DNA from: Psychrobacter sp. APC 3426
GTDB taxonomy: Bacteria > Pseudomonadota > Gammaproteobacteria > Pseudomonadales > Moraxellaceae
Direction of reading: 5' to 3'
NCBI RefSeq assembly: GCF_030408035.1
Contig: NZ_JASDCF010000012.1
Location: 1-64,000, forward strand
Length of the DNA: 64,000 bases
In this document: piece after piece, positions 19,430 through 27,714 of the stretch
Layout: each line of letters opens with the position of its first letter
Position numbering within the stretch: position 1 is the stretch's first letter
Made by a program: the position numbers and the translations under genes
The notes under the pieces: model-generated
Told to the model about the DNA's origin: nothing
The model's database searches: none
What the model saw: only the letters and a program-made list of their open reading frames with translations

Positions 19430-20926
19430 TTACTTCAAGAACAGCGCCATTGCCTTTTTAAACAGTCCACCGTAAGGCGGTAACAACATATTTAGGCCAT
19501 TCAGCTTTGACTGTACAAAGATTGGCTTCATGTGGCTGAGACGTTCAAAACCTGCTTTGCCATGGTACGCACCAGTCCCTGAATCTCCTACTCCGCCAAA
19601 CGGTAAGTCATGCTGTGCTACGTGCATGATAACCTCGTTGATACATAGACCACCAGAGACGGTATTATTACGTACCTTTTCTATGCCAGTATGATTATCA
19701 CCAAAGACATATAGAGCCAACGGGCGCGGTCGTGCATTAACAAACTGAATGGCGTCATCTAATGACTCATAATGCACCAATGGTAAAATCGGTGCAAAAA
19801 TCTCATTTTGCATGACCTCACTATCAGGAGCAGGCTCACTAACAATCACTGGCGGCATCAGACGTGTTTCGATACTAGATTCAACAGCGGTAAGCTCATG
19901 CACCTCATCACTGGATAAAGCATCCAAGTAGCCTTTCACACGCTTAAATTGCTCACCATTGATGATACGTGAGTAGTCTGGGTTACTTTCAATATTAGGA
20001 TAGTGTTTTTCTACCCATTCTTTGGCCAGATTAATAAACTGCACATGATACTGACGCGGAATCAAGACATAGTCAGGCGCGATACAGGTTTGGCCGGCAT
20101 TCAATGTTTTGCCCATCATCACACGATTGACCACAGACTCTAAATTGGCATCATCTAAGACAATGACCGGTGACTTACCGCCCAATTCCAACGTAACAGG
20201 GGTTAGGTTTGGCGCCGCCGCCGCCATGACCTTTCTACCAACCGCAGTGGAACCAGTATAAAGCAAGTGGTCAAATGGCAGCTCACTGAAACCAACAGCA
20301 ATATCAACCTCACCCAGTACCACACAGACCATATCTGATGAAAAATAACGTGCAATCGCATCAGCAAAGGTCTGAGCAAACTGCGGTGCCGCCTCACTCA
20401 TTTTGATCATGACTCTGTTACCAGCGGTAAGAGCATCGATCAGCGGTCCTACCGCCAAAAACAGCGGATAGTTCCAAGGAACCATGATACCGACCACGCC
20501 TAATGGCTGTGGCTGGATTTCATTATGAGCAGGCATATATAAGGCAGAAATAGGCGCACGATGTGCTTTCATCCATTTTTTGCCATATTTTTTGGCATGG
20601 CTGATGCCAGTGAAACTCGGAAACAGCTCTGCAAACTGAGTCTCTGACTCACTACGATGACCAAAGTCTTCGCTAATAGCTTGAGCAAAATTTGCTTGGT
20701 TGTCACTCAACATCATCTCGATATTTTCTAATTGAGTCAAGCGAGTTACCCAATCATTTATCGGCTGTGAACGGCTCAATGCTTGTAGATGTGAGAATTG
20801 CTCCTGCATATCCTCTACCGTATAGGCAATGCTATGCATTTCTGGCGCTTGGTGCTGTACCAGACCAGTATTGATGGCGGTCTGATTTTGAGTATCTAAT
20901 TGGGTGTCTACAGTAATATCTGTCAT
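19430..20926 (-). CDS. Aldehyde dehydrogenase (coniferyl-aldehyde dehydrogenase type)
   Basis: An NAD(P)-dependent enzyme oxidising an aldehyde to the acid; 498 residues. The general base Glu247 is in LELGG, the catalytic Cys281 in GQTCIAP, the cofactor region in PWNYPLFLA and YTGSTAVG, and NEIFAPILP and LPFGGVGDSGTGAYHGKAGF follow near the C-terminus. The ending, with FERLSHMKPIF and a hydrophobic tail (LLPPYGGLFKKAMALFL), matches the class that includes coniferyl-aldehyde and fatty-aldehyde dehydrogenases. Given acr1 5 kb away, a fatty aldehyde substrate is possible but unproven. Confidence 0.88.
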   Translation of the reverse strand: MTDITVDTQLDTQNQTAINTGLVQHQAPEMHSIAYTVEDMQEQFSHLQALSRSQPINDWVTRLTQLENIEMMLSDNQANFAQAISEDFGHRSESETQFAELFPSFTGISHAKKYGKKWMKAHRAPISALYMPAHNEIQPQPLGVVGIMVPWNYPLFLAVGPLIDALTAGNRVMIKMSEAAPQFAQTFADAIARYFSSDMVCVVLGEVDIAVGFSELPFDHLLYTGSTAVGRKVMAAAAPNLTPVTLELGGKSPVIVLDDANLESVVNRVMMGKTLNAGQTCIAPDYVLIPRQYHVQFINLAKEWVEKHYPNIESNPDYSRIINGEQFKRVKGYLDALSSDEVHELTAVESSIETRLMPPVIVSEPAPDSEVMQNEIFAPILPLVHYESLDDAIQFVNARPRPLALYVFGDNHTGIEKVRNNTVSGGLCINEVIMHVAQHDLPFGGVGDSGTGAYHGKAGFERLSHMKPIFVQSKLNGLNMLLPPYGGLFKKAMALFLK

Positions 20927-21350
20927 TAGTCTTCCTTGGTATATGCGTTGGAGTCAGTACCCTATCTTGGGTCAAAAGCCCTATATTTCTAGTCAGCCAC
21001 TAACTTATGGCTAATAGCGCCTGTCATTAGCACGAGAGCCTGACCAATGAGATTCCATTCATTGCGCTTTAATGTAGCGCATCAGCTGCGTAATGAACAG
21101 TATATTAAGTTGACTACTGCGTTTGTACTATAATCAATACCTGATACGCCCTAACACCCAAGTATTCATCAATGTGACTTTTAAGTCTGACTTTTTATAA
21201 CAGCTTTTTGGTATGGCTTAAAAACATCGATAGTTTTTACCAAAAATTCGCTAGGGCGTGTTGCACATTCACAAAAACTGCTACACTCAATAGCAATGCT
21301 TAGTCATAATAAATTCGTTCTAAACCAAACCACAAAAGACTGCGACTCTC
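20927..21350. other. Divergent intergenic region, aldehyde dehydrogenase/lipB
   Basis: 424 bp expected to hold both promoters. It contains ACGCCCTA at 21146-21153 and TAGGGCGT at 21252-21259. The second shares ten bases with one end of the TA-flanked element at 39826-40006, so transposon-end debris is possible. No complete element could be drawn. Confidence 0.4.
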
Positions 21351-22223
21351 ATGCAAAATCCCATGCAACAGCTGAATGACACGCTGGTCAGTAAATCTCT
21401 ATCAGCGGCAGACTATGTTCCTACTCTCGATGCAATGCTCGCCCGCACCTTAGCGCGCATTGATTTAAAAAAACAACACAAGCTGCGGACACCTGATGAG
21501 TTATGGATTGTCGATCACAATGATGTCTATACTCTAGGACAAGCTGGTAAAGAAGAGCACATCTTGCAGCACACGGACACCCCTATCATTAAGACGGATC
21601 GCGGCGGTCAAGTCACCTGGCACGGTCACGGGCAGTTGGTTATTTATTTTTTGTTTGACCTAGATAGTGTGGGCTGGAGCGTACGCAATCTGGTATCACA
21701 TGCTGAGCAGGCAATCGAAGATGTGATTAATGATTGCTTACAGAGTCACCCCTTATCTAGCACTGGGCATATTAGTGCTCATGCGCGCCGCGATGCACCA
21801 GGCGTGTATTTATATGCTGATACCTCTAGCAGCGCTAACGCGTCAGATTCTAGCTTCTCTACGGATACCACAAGCTCTGACTCTGCAGGTACTGACACTA
21901 CAAACACCGAAAACACCATTATGCTTGGCAAAATGGCATCGTTAGGCTTTAAGATTAAGCATGGCTTTAGCTACCATGGTATTGCGATTAATCTAGATTG
22001 TGACCTATCAGCATTTAATGCCATCAACCCTTGCGGCTACGCTGGCATGCAGATGTTAAGGCTGTCTGACTTTGTGACCATGCATCATGATAGCGATGAA
22101 ACGTTAGCAGAAAATCAAGTAACCGATTCCTTAAGCTATGCACAGGTCACGCAAAAACTCATCGATAATATTGCTAAGCGTCATGCTGGATTGATTGAAT
22201 TACGTGCAATAAAGCCAAAATAA
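21351..22223 (+). CDS. lipB: Octanoyl-[acyl carrier protein]:protein octanoyltransferase LipB
   Basis: Moves octanoyl from acyl carrier protein to lipoate-dependent enzymes, the first step of lipoic acid synthesis. DRGGQVTWHGHGQLVIY is the family signature; LGKMASLGFKIKHG holds the catalytic Lys and NLDCDLSAFNAINPCG the catalytic Cys. At 290 residues it is about 70 longer than usual. Most of the surplus is a Ser/Thr/Asp-rich insert (about 162-195) between VYLYAD and NTIMLGK, just before the catalytic Lys. The start may also be the second ATG four codons later. lipA is not adjacent. Confidence 0.95.
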   Translation: MQNPMQQLNDTLVSKSLSAADYVPTLDAMLARTLARIDLKKQHKLRTPDELWIVDHNDVYTLGQAGKEEHILQHTDTPIIKTDRGGQVTWHGHGQLVIYFLFDLDSVGWSVRNLVSHAEQAIEDVINDCLQSHPLSSTGHISAHARRDAPGVYLYADTSSSANASDSSFSTDTTSSDSAGTDTTNTENTIMLGKMASLGFKIKHGFSYHGIAINLDCDLSAFNAINPCGYAGMQMLRLSDFVTMHHDSDETLAENQVTDSLSYAQVTQKLIDNIAKRHAGLIELRAIKPK

Positions 22224-22300
22224 TGTCTCTATGTCTATTTTTGCATAATATCGTGCGCGCTTAGACTTAAGCATTATGAGAAAATTTAAATCAAACTTGT

Positions 22301-22306
22301 TATAAT
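22301..22306 (+). promoter_or_regulatory. Probable -10 box for ppa
   Basis: A perfect TATAAT in CTTGTTATAATCGC, 110 bp before the ppa start, with no good -35 match at 17 bp spacing. Confidence 0.45.
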
Positions 22307-22415
22307 CGCAAGCGGCACAAATCGGGCGCAGCAATTATTTTGCAGTGGCGCAGATTAATCCCTTTAGCCTATCCCTATTATTCAGGCATTTAAAAAAAGC
22401 AAACTGGAGTATTTT

Positions 22416-22946
22416 ATGGCAGATTTTAACAAAATTTTAGACGCAGGCGACGTAGATGGCGGCATCATCAATGTAGTAGTAGAAATCCCTACTGGTAGCA
22501 GCCATAAAATCGAATGGAATCGCGAATTGGCGGTGTTTGAGCTTGATCGTATTGATCCACAAATCTTCGCAAAACCATGCAACTACGGTTTTATCCCGCA
22601 AACACTGGATGAAGACGGTGATGAGCTTGACGCATTGATTTTGACTGAGCAGCCTCTACCAACGGGTATTTTCTTAAAAGCCAAAGTTATCGGTGTTATG
22701 AAGTTCGTTGATGACGGTGAAGTCGATGACAAAATCGTTGTCGTACCTGCTGATGACCGTGATACAGGCAATGCTTACAACAGCCTAGCAGATTTACCAA
22801 AGCAGCTAATTAACCAGTTAGAGTTCCATTTTAGCCACTATAAAGATTTGAAAAAGCCAGGCACCACTGTGGTCGAATCATGGGGTGACGTCGCAGAAGC
22901 GAAAGAAGTTATAAAAGAGTCTATCCAGCGTTGGAAAGACCTATAA
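22416..22946 (+). CDS. ppa: Inorganic pyrophosphatase (family I)
   Basis: Soluble magnesium-dependent enzyme that hydrolyses pyrophosphate. The 176 residues carry the expected EIPTGSSHKIEW, YGFIPQTLDEDGDELDALIL (the Asp cluster that binds metal), GVMKFVDDGEVDDKIV, and the C-terminal FHFSHYKDLKKPG with VVESWGD. The length is normal. CTGGAG lies 7 nt before the ATG and a strong terminator follows, so it is a single-gene unit. Confidence 0.98.
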   Translation: MADFNKILDAGDVDGGIINVVVEIPTGSSHKIEWNRELAVFELDRIDPQIFAKPCNYGFIPQTLDEDGDELDALILTEQPLPTGIFLKAKVIGVMKFVDDGEVDDKIVVVPADDRDTGNAYNSLADLPKQLINQLEFHFSHYKDLKKPGTTVVESWGDVAEAKEVIKESIQRWKDL

Positions 22947-22991
22947 GCCCGCACTATAAACTGGTGATAACAAACAAAAAAAACTCTGTTT

Positions 22992-23028
22992 AAAATACCG
23001 CTTTCATCATGATTGCGGTATTTTTTTT
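22992..23028 (+). terminator. Terminator after ppa
   Basis: AAAATACCGC and GCGGTATTTT enclose a 13-nt loop and run into eight T; about 45 bp past the stop. Confidence 0.9.
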
Positions 23029-23107
23029 GCTTGAACGTTACGTCAGTAAAATGGTTATAATAAACCACACAATCTAGTCATATGCTCACTCCATCATAAG
23101 GATCATC

Positions 23108-23581
23108 ATGTTCAACTCTGACCCCAGCTCAAAACCAGTCAACCCAAAGCTGCCAAAAGACGTCATCATGATGATCGAAAAAGGCAATCTGGTCATGGCG
23201 ATTAAGACTCTGGCAGCGGATAAAAACATCACTATGGATGAGGCCAAGATACAGATTGATGATTATGAAACAGCACTAAAAGTAAAGCAGCAGCAAAACC
23301 TCAATACCATTGCCAACAAGCAAGGCATCTCCAATCACGCCATTAGTTTTGATAGAGAGCAGGAAACTGAGGATGAGCATCAAACTGGAAAACTGATAAA
23401 AAACCGCGTCAAGACTACTAAGCAGACTCAAGAGTTTAAGAGCTTACAGGAGGGTGTCGATAGCAAACTGGGCGATTTAGGCTATAAAAAACCCTTGCTA
23501 CCCTACTGGATGAAACGTCTACTGGTTATCGCTGTGGTGATGGCAGGATTGTTTTTTATATTATGGCGAGTGTTTGGCTAG
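23108..23581 (+). CDS. Tail-anchored small protein with an L7/L12-like N-terminal segment
   Basis: 157 residues, family not recognised. Residues 17-53 (PKDVIMMIEKGNLVMAIKTL through TMDEAKIQID) have the spacing of the ribosomal L7/L12 C-terminal-like fold seen in several small membrane-linked proteins. A polar, charged middle follows, and a single C-terminal hydrophobic helix (about 136-155) preceded by KR suggests insertion by its tail with the bulk in the cytoplasm. AAGGATC is before the ATG. It follows ppa with a terminator between, so it has its own promoter. Degenerate 14-bp repeats start at its stop codon. Confidence 0.7.
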   Translation: MFNSDPSSKPVNPKLPKDVIMMIEKGNLVMAIKTLAADKNITMDEAKIQIDDYETALKVKQQQNLNTIANKQGISNHAISFDREQETEDEHQTGKLIKNRVKTTKQTQEFKSLQEGVDSKLGDLGYKKPLLPYWMKRLLVIAVVMAGLFFILWRVFG

Positions 23582-23636
23582 TCTGTTATAAGTGGTTCCA
23601 TTATAGCAGTCTATTATGAGTGGTCTATTAATAGGT
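23581..23636. repeat. Degenerate 14-bp tandem repeat, about four units
   Basis: Units GTCTGTTATAAGTG, GTTCCATTATAGCA, GTCTATTATGAGTG and GTCTATTAATAGGT follow one another directly, beginning at the last base of the preceding stop codon. Confidence 0.6.
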
Positions 23637-23819
23637 TTGAGGGGTGAAATAACCGATTCCCTTGGAGTATACCCTATATAAAAAGGTAATAATATCTCTC
23701 ATCCTTAATGAAAACTTATAGTTATTAAATTCATGTTCAATCAATACATAAATTTATGATTTAAGTGGTGGAATTCTATATAATCAAAAATTATAAGATC
23801 ACATCTTGGGATGGTTTCC

Positions 23820-24794
23820 ATGGAAGATATCAATAATAAGCTAATAAATATAGGTGAATACGGTCAAGCCTTAGACGGTTACAAAGACGTTTTAAATCAG
23901 ACTATTTTGCAGATTGCTCCTGAATCTTTGCAACCGTTGTTAGGCAATGTTTTACCTTCGCATTGGCAGGAATGGTTATTGCCTTTGGTGGGCGTGCCAT
24001 TTTTTCTACTGTTTTTGGCTGAATGGTTTTATCAGTCTAAGCGTGGGTACGGTGATTCATTTAGCTTAAAAAGAACCATTACTAATTTTAGCTTGGGCGG
24101 TTCTTATTTAACGTTTGAGTTGATTGTACAAGCGTTAATTGTATTACCAATCTGTCTGTGGCTATATCAATATCGTCTTTTCACAATTGAAGTAACCTGG
24201 CTAACGGTTATTCCCATATTCATTGCTGTTGAATTCAGCTATTACTGGTTCCATCGTGCTTCACACAGAGTCAACTGGTTCTGGTCAGCGCATGTGCTGC
24301 ATCATTCTGATGATAAGATGAATTTATCTACTGCTATGAGGCAGAGTTTATTGTATTCAGTCACTGGCTGGTGGTTATTCTTTGTACCGCTTATGATGCT
24401 TGGTGTTCATCCTGTTTGGGTGTTTTTCTTCTATGCACTCGATCTGATCTATCAATTCTTTATCCATACTGAAACGGTCGGTAAATTTCCTAAATGGGTA
24501 GAGTATATTTTTGATACCCCTTCTAATCATCGTGCTCACCATGGCGCTAATGAGGAGTATATTGACCAAAACTACGGTGGCGTTATCATTCTATTTGATC
24601 GTTGGTTCGGTACTTACGTGGAAGAAGATACCATTAACAATCCAGTTAAGTATGGCGCAGTGGGTGAAGCGAGCCATGACAATATTTTCAAGCTAATATT
24701 TGATGTTTTCTATCGCATGTGGCAACGATTTTTCCGCGCTAAAGGTATTAAAAACAAGTTGAAGGTTTTGTTTAGCCCGCCGAGTGCAGCTTAA
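23820..24794 (+). CDS. Sterol desaturase/fatty acid hydroxylase family membrane protein
   Basis: An integral membrane di-iron oxygenase of the ERG3/fatty acid hydroxylase family, about 324 residues with four or five membrane segments. The histidine clusters that bind iron are all present: HRASHR near residue 145, HVLHH near 158 and NHRAHHG near 237, the last followed by YIDQNYGGVIILFDRWFGTY, a strong family hallmark. Substrate (lipid, sterol-like or carotenoid) cannot be told. An upstream ATG at 23811 gives three more residues. Neither start has a good ribosome binding site. Next to it lies a degraded tRNA-like end and acr1. Confidence 0.9.
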   Translation: MEDINNKLINIGEYGQALDGYKDVLNQTILQIAPESLQPLLGNVLPSHWQEWLLPLVGVPFFLLFLAEWFYQSKRGYGDSFSLKRTITNFSLGGSYLTFELIVQALIVLPICLWLYQYRLFTIEVTWLTVIPIFIAVEFSYYWFHRASHRVNWFWSAHVLHHSDDKMNLSTAMRQSLLYSVTGWWLFFVPLMMLGVHPVWVFFFYALDLIYQFFIHTETVGKFPKWVEYIFDTPSNHRAHHGANEEYIDQNYGGVIILFDRWFGTYVEEDTINNPVKYGAVGEASHDNIFKLIFDVFYRMWQRFFRAKGIKNKLKVLFSPPSAA

Positions 24795-25007
24795 GTTTTG
24801 TTGCCATAACAGAAACTTGAACAAGAGAAATTTCCTGCTGATCTATGTTGTCACATTTATAGGTGCTAACTTGGAAGGTTTTAATGAGATAGCCTGATGC
24901 CTGTATAGCGCACTGACTACGAATAGAATATATATGGTAAGTACACCATCAAGTACACTGTAGTTATCACAATAATTCAAAACCTCGATATCATTAGCCT
25001 ACAGATC

Positions 25008-25034
25008 AAGGTTCAAGTCCTCACTAGGGAACCA
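25008..25034 (+). pseudogene. tRNA 3'-end-like fragment
   Basis: AAGG-TTCAAGT-CCTC followed by CTAGGGA, A and CCA has the layout of a T-arm, acceptor strand, discriminator base and CCA. Only three of the five T-stem pairs form, and no matching 5' acceptor strand, D-arm or anticodon arm is seen upstream. It is either a remnant (for example an old attachment site) or chance. Confidence 0.25.
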
Positions 25035-25086
25035 TGATTACTACCATAATTGATGTTGTGGTAAATAAAAATCTGCTACTTTATCT

Positions 25087-25107
25087 GTATATATAAACTA
25101 TATATAC
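25087..25107. repeat. Short AT palindrome
   Basis: GTATATATA, AAC, TATATATAC: a perfect 9-bp inverted repeat between convergent genes. It may be part of the desaturase transcript end or an operator-like site; nothing decides this. Confidence 0.4.
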
Positions 25108-25120
25108 CTTTCAAGGCAAT

Positions 25121-25148
25121 AAAAAAGAGATACCGTAGCATCTCTTTT
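25121..25148 (-). terminator. Terminator after acr1
   Basis: AAAAGAGAT and ATCTCTTTT form a 9-bp stem with an 8-nt loop, flanked by A and T runs; 25 bp past the stop. Confidence 0.85.
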
Positions 25149-25172
25149 CCTAAATTCATCAAACGTACTATC

Positions 25173-26060
25173 TTAGTGATGCTCACCCGGTAAAATCCTA
25201 GCAAAGGCACGCTGCGCAAGGTTTGGTTTCTTATCGGTGATCTGCGCCACACGGGTACTTGGGAAAATACGATAACCCATAGACTGAATACCCACGTTGA
25301 TGGCTGGTGCTAATGAATAAGTAGCCGATGCAAACTTACCCATGTTACTGGCGATGCTGTTTGGTTTACGGACAATTGCTTTCGCTACCATCATCGCCGC
25401 TTCATCTGGCATGAGTGCAGGCATGTAGCGGTACAACTTGGTTGGCTCAATCATAGGCGTGCGTACCAATGGCATAAAGATATTGGTAATTGTCACATTA
25501 TCTCCTTTGACCTCAGCAGCTAGGCAACGGCTAAAAGCATCCAGCGCTGATTTTGACGCGACATAAGCGGCAAAACGTGGACTATTTGCTAATACACCAA
25601 TAGATGAGATATTGACGATTTGACCCGTTTGACGTCCAATCATCGTCGGTAAGAATCCAAGAATGATTTTGACAGCGCCAAAGTAATTGATATCCATGGT
25701 ACGCTCAAAATCATGGAAACGATCGATAGATTCGTGTACCGAACGGCGAATCGAGCGACCGGCATTATTAACCAGTACATCGACATGACCGAAATCAGTT
25801 AAGATTTGCTCACTGACTTTTTCAATCTCATCCATATTGGTCAAATCACAAGGGTAATAAGTGGCCTTACCACCAAGCTCCTCAATGTTGTCTTTAACCG
25901 TTTTTAATTTTTCTTCCGTACGTGCTAATAAGATAACATGTGCACCGCACTCACTGAGCAAAAAGGCCGTACGCTCACCAATACCACTTGATGCACCAGT
26001 GATGATAATATTTTTGTCTTTTACCGCTTTAGTAATTGCTTTTTTCGAGGGATTAGCCAT
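25173..26060 (-). CDS. acr1: Fatty acyl-CoA reductase Acr1 (short-chain dehydrogenase family)
   Basis: Reduces long-chain acyl-CoA to fatty aldehyde, the entry to wax ester synthesis in Acinetobacter and relatives. The 295-residue length equals that of A. baylyi Acr1 as I remember it. The protein shares with it long stretches such as NNAGRSIRRSVHES, RFHDFERTM, NISSIGVLANS, FMPLVRTPMI and the ending FARILPGEH. The NADPH motif TGASSGIG is at 21-28 and the catalytic pair is Tyr166 and Lys170 in YVASK. AAAGGATTTTTT precedes the ATG. A GAACGTTC palindrome lies 32 bp upstream. The wax ester synthase is not in the window. Confidence 0.88.
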   Translation of the reverse strand: MANPSKKAITKAVKDKNIIITGASSGIGERTAFLLSECGAHVILLARTEEKLKTVKDNIEELGGKATYYPCDLTNMDEIEKVSEQILTDFGHVDVLVNNAGRSIRRSVHESIDRFHDFERTMDINYFGAVKIILGFLPTMIGRQTGQIVNISSIGVLANSPRFAAYVASKSALDAFSRCLAAEVKGDNVTITNIFMPLVRTPMIEPTKLYRYMPALMPDEAAMMVAKAIVRKPNSIASNMGKFASATYSLAPAINVGIQSMGYRIFPSTRVAQITDKKPNLAQRAFARILPGEHH

Positions 26061-26503
26061 AAAAAATCCTTTTTGTTTGTATTATGCCTATGAACGTTCG
26101 TTTATAGCATAGCAAAAAAACATGGGACAAAGTGAATAAAACAGCGGTTTAAAGCCCAAAAGATCGCTGATTATAGAACTTTATAGACACAATATGTTTA
26201 TTGCATAATATTGGACTTTGTGCTTATTACTAATGAAATTGCTTATCTAGATAAAATCGTAGCGCACGAACTTTTTTAAGTCTACTGCTGCTGTTCGAAT
26301 TGAAAGTAAAACTTCCTTATTAGATGAATAAAACGATTCTAATAACTTAGTACACTCTTGCCAATAGACATCTACAGTCAATCCACAACAATAGTGATAC
26401 AAGGAAACCGAGCGCCAGTTATACATGTGTATGCTTAGCGAGGTTGGCGCCGTAACCATTCTATTGTGGGCAAACCATACTTACCTATTACTTATGAGCT
26501 GTA
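26061..26503. other. Intergenic region between acr1 and dusB
   Basis: 443 bp. A 70-codon minus-strand frame at 26247-26459 has no ribosome binding site and no recognisable fold, so it is not called. The acr1 promoter should be near 26100. Confidence 0.45.
26092..26099. promoter_or_regulatory. Possible operator palindrome upstream of acr1
   Basis: GAACGTTC with partly symmetric flanks (ATGAACGTTCGTTTAT), 32 bp before the acr1 start. TetR-family operators often look like this, but no regulator gene is adjacent and the match is short. Confidence 0.25.
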
Positions 26504-27541
26504 TTATTCATGAGCGTGCAAAAAAGCCTCGACCACGCGAAATTGCCCAGCGGTGCTCTCCTCACCATACATCGCTTGGCGAAAAGCATTAGAGTTAGGA
26601 ATACCCGTGGTATACCAAGCAATATGCTTGCGGGCGATACGGCAACCAGAATATTCACCGTAAAAGTTATATAGCTCTTGTAGATGCGCGAGTACAATCT
26701 CCTTAATTTCGCTAACACTTGGCGCATCAAGGCGCTCACCAGTACGCAAAAAATGCTCGATATCTCGAAATATCCACGGCTGCCCTTGAGCAGCACGGCC
26801 AATCATCACCGCATCGCAACCAGTTAACTCGTAAACACGCTGAGCCTTTTGTGCGCTATCAATATCACCATTGGCGATAACAGGAATACTGATGCTTTCT
26901 TTGACCTCACGTATTAGCTCATAACGCGCTTCACCCGTATACATATCCTCACGAGTGCGCCCATGAATAGCAATAGCAGCAATGCCTGCTTGCTCTGCTC
27001 GCTTTGCCACGCGCAAAATATTCTCGCGTCCATTTTCAAAACCTAAGCGCGTTTTTAATGTCACCGGTGCGTCAACAGCATTCACAGCGGCATCCAGCAA
27101 ACGCGCGACCAAATCTTCGTCTTGCAACAACGCCGAACCTGCCAGCTTGCGACAAACTTTTTTGGCAGGACAGCCCATATTGATATCGATAATCTGCGCG
27201 CCATTATCAATCTGATAACGAGCCGCTTCGGCAAGTTTATCCGGCTCAGCTCCAGCTATCTGTGCAGAAATAGGCGCGATTTCATTATCGAAATTGGCAC
27301 GATAAAGAGATTTTTTGCGTGCATAAAGCGCTGTATCAGCGATTATCATCTCGCTGACTGCGTGACCGGCACCAAAGGATTTGCATAACCTTCGAAAGGG
27401 ATTGTCCGTCACGCCTGCCATGGGCGCCACCATCAGACGGTTTTCAATCGTCAGACCACCGATAGTTAACGGTTGTAACAACGGATGATCATTAGCGATT
27501 GGTGCAGATGAGTCAGAAGAAACTGGATTATTTATAAGCAT
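26504..27541 (-). CDS. dusB: tRNA-dihydrouridine synthase B
   Basis: A flavoenzyme that reduces uridine to dihydrouridine in the D-loop of tRNA. The 345 residues show MVAPMAGVTDNPFRRLC at the start of the FMN barrel, the catalytic Cys124 in NMGCPAKKVCRKLAGSALLQ, VTLKTRLGF, IAIHGRTREDMYTG, IPVIANGDI and DAVMIGRAAQGQPWIF, and the C-terminal helical domain. A polar stretch of about 22 residues precedes the barrel. In enterics dusB is followed by fis; that gene is not here. Confidence 0.96.
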   Translation of the reverse strand: MLINNPVSSDSSAPIANDHPLLQPLTIGGLTIENRLMVAPMAGVTDNPFRRLCKSFGAGHAVSEMIIADTALYARKKSLYRANFDNEIAPISAQIAGAEPDKLAEAARYQIDNGAQIIDINMGCPAKKVCRKLAGSALLQDEDLVARLLDAAVNAVDAPVTLKTRLGFENGRENILRVAKRAEQAGIAAIAIHGRTREDMYTGEARYELIREVKESISIPVIANGDIDSAQKAQRVYELTGCDAVMIGRAAQGQPWIFRDIEHFLRTGERLDAPSVSEIKEIVLAHLQELYNFYGEYSGCRIARKHIAWYTTGIPNSNAFRQAMYGEESTAGQFRVVEAFLHAHE

Positions 27542-27661
27542 AAAAAAATGGCTTGATTCGTAATGAAAACAAGCCGTTATTCTAAGGGTTCTTGACTTTA
27601 TTGCAAGCCATTCAGATGAATAACTTGCAACAATAAATACTCAGTTTTAATAATGAAACCA

Positions 27662-27714
27662 ACTATTTATCAAACACACTACTTATCAAACACACTACTT
27701 ATCAAACACACTAC
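27662..27714. repeat. 16-bp tandem repeat at the 3' end of a BCCT gene
   Basis: ATCAAACACACTAC recurs at 27669, 27685 and 27701, a strict 16-bp period, with ACTT or similar between. The innermost copy encodes the last residues (SVFDK) and stop of the transporter; the other copies lie beyond the stop. Because the unit is not a multiple of three, the added copies cannot simply extend the protein. Confidence 0.85.

Larger units (their letters stand above)
24795..25172. other. Intergenic region between convergent desaturase and acr1
   Basis: 378 bp. It contains a tRNA-3'-end-like string at 25008-25034, a short AT palindrome at 25087-25107 and the acr1 terminator at 25121-25148. No reading frame was supported. 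Confidence 0.5.

Noticed and set aside
26247..26459. 70-codon minus-strand frame between acr1 and dusB
   Set aside because: No start signal and no recognisable protein features; probably chance.
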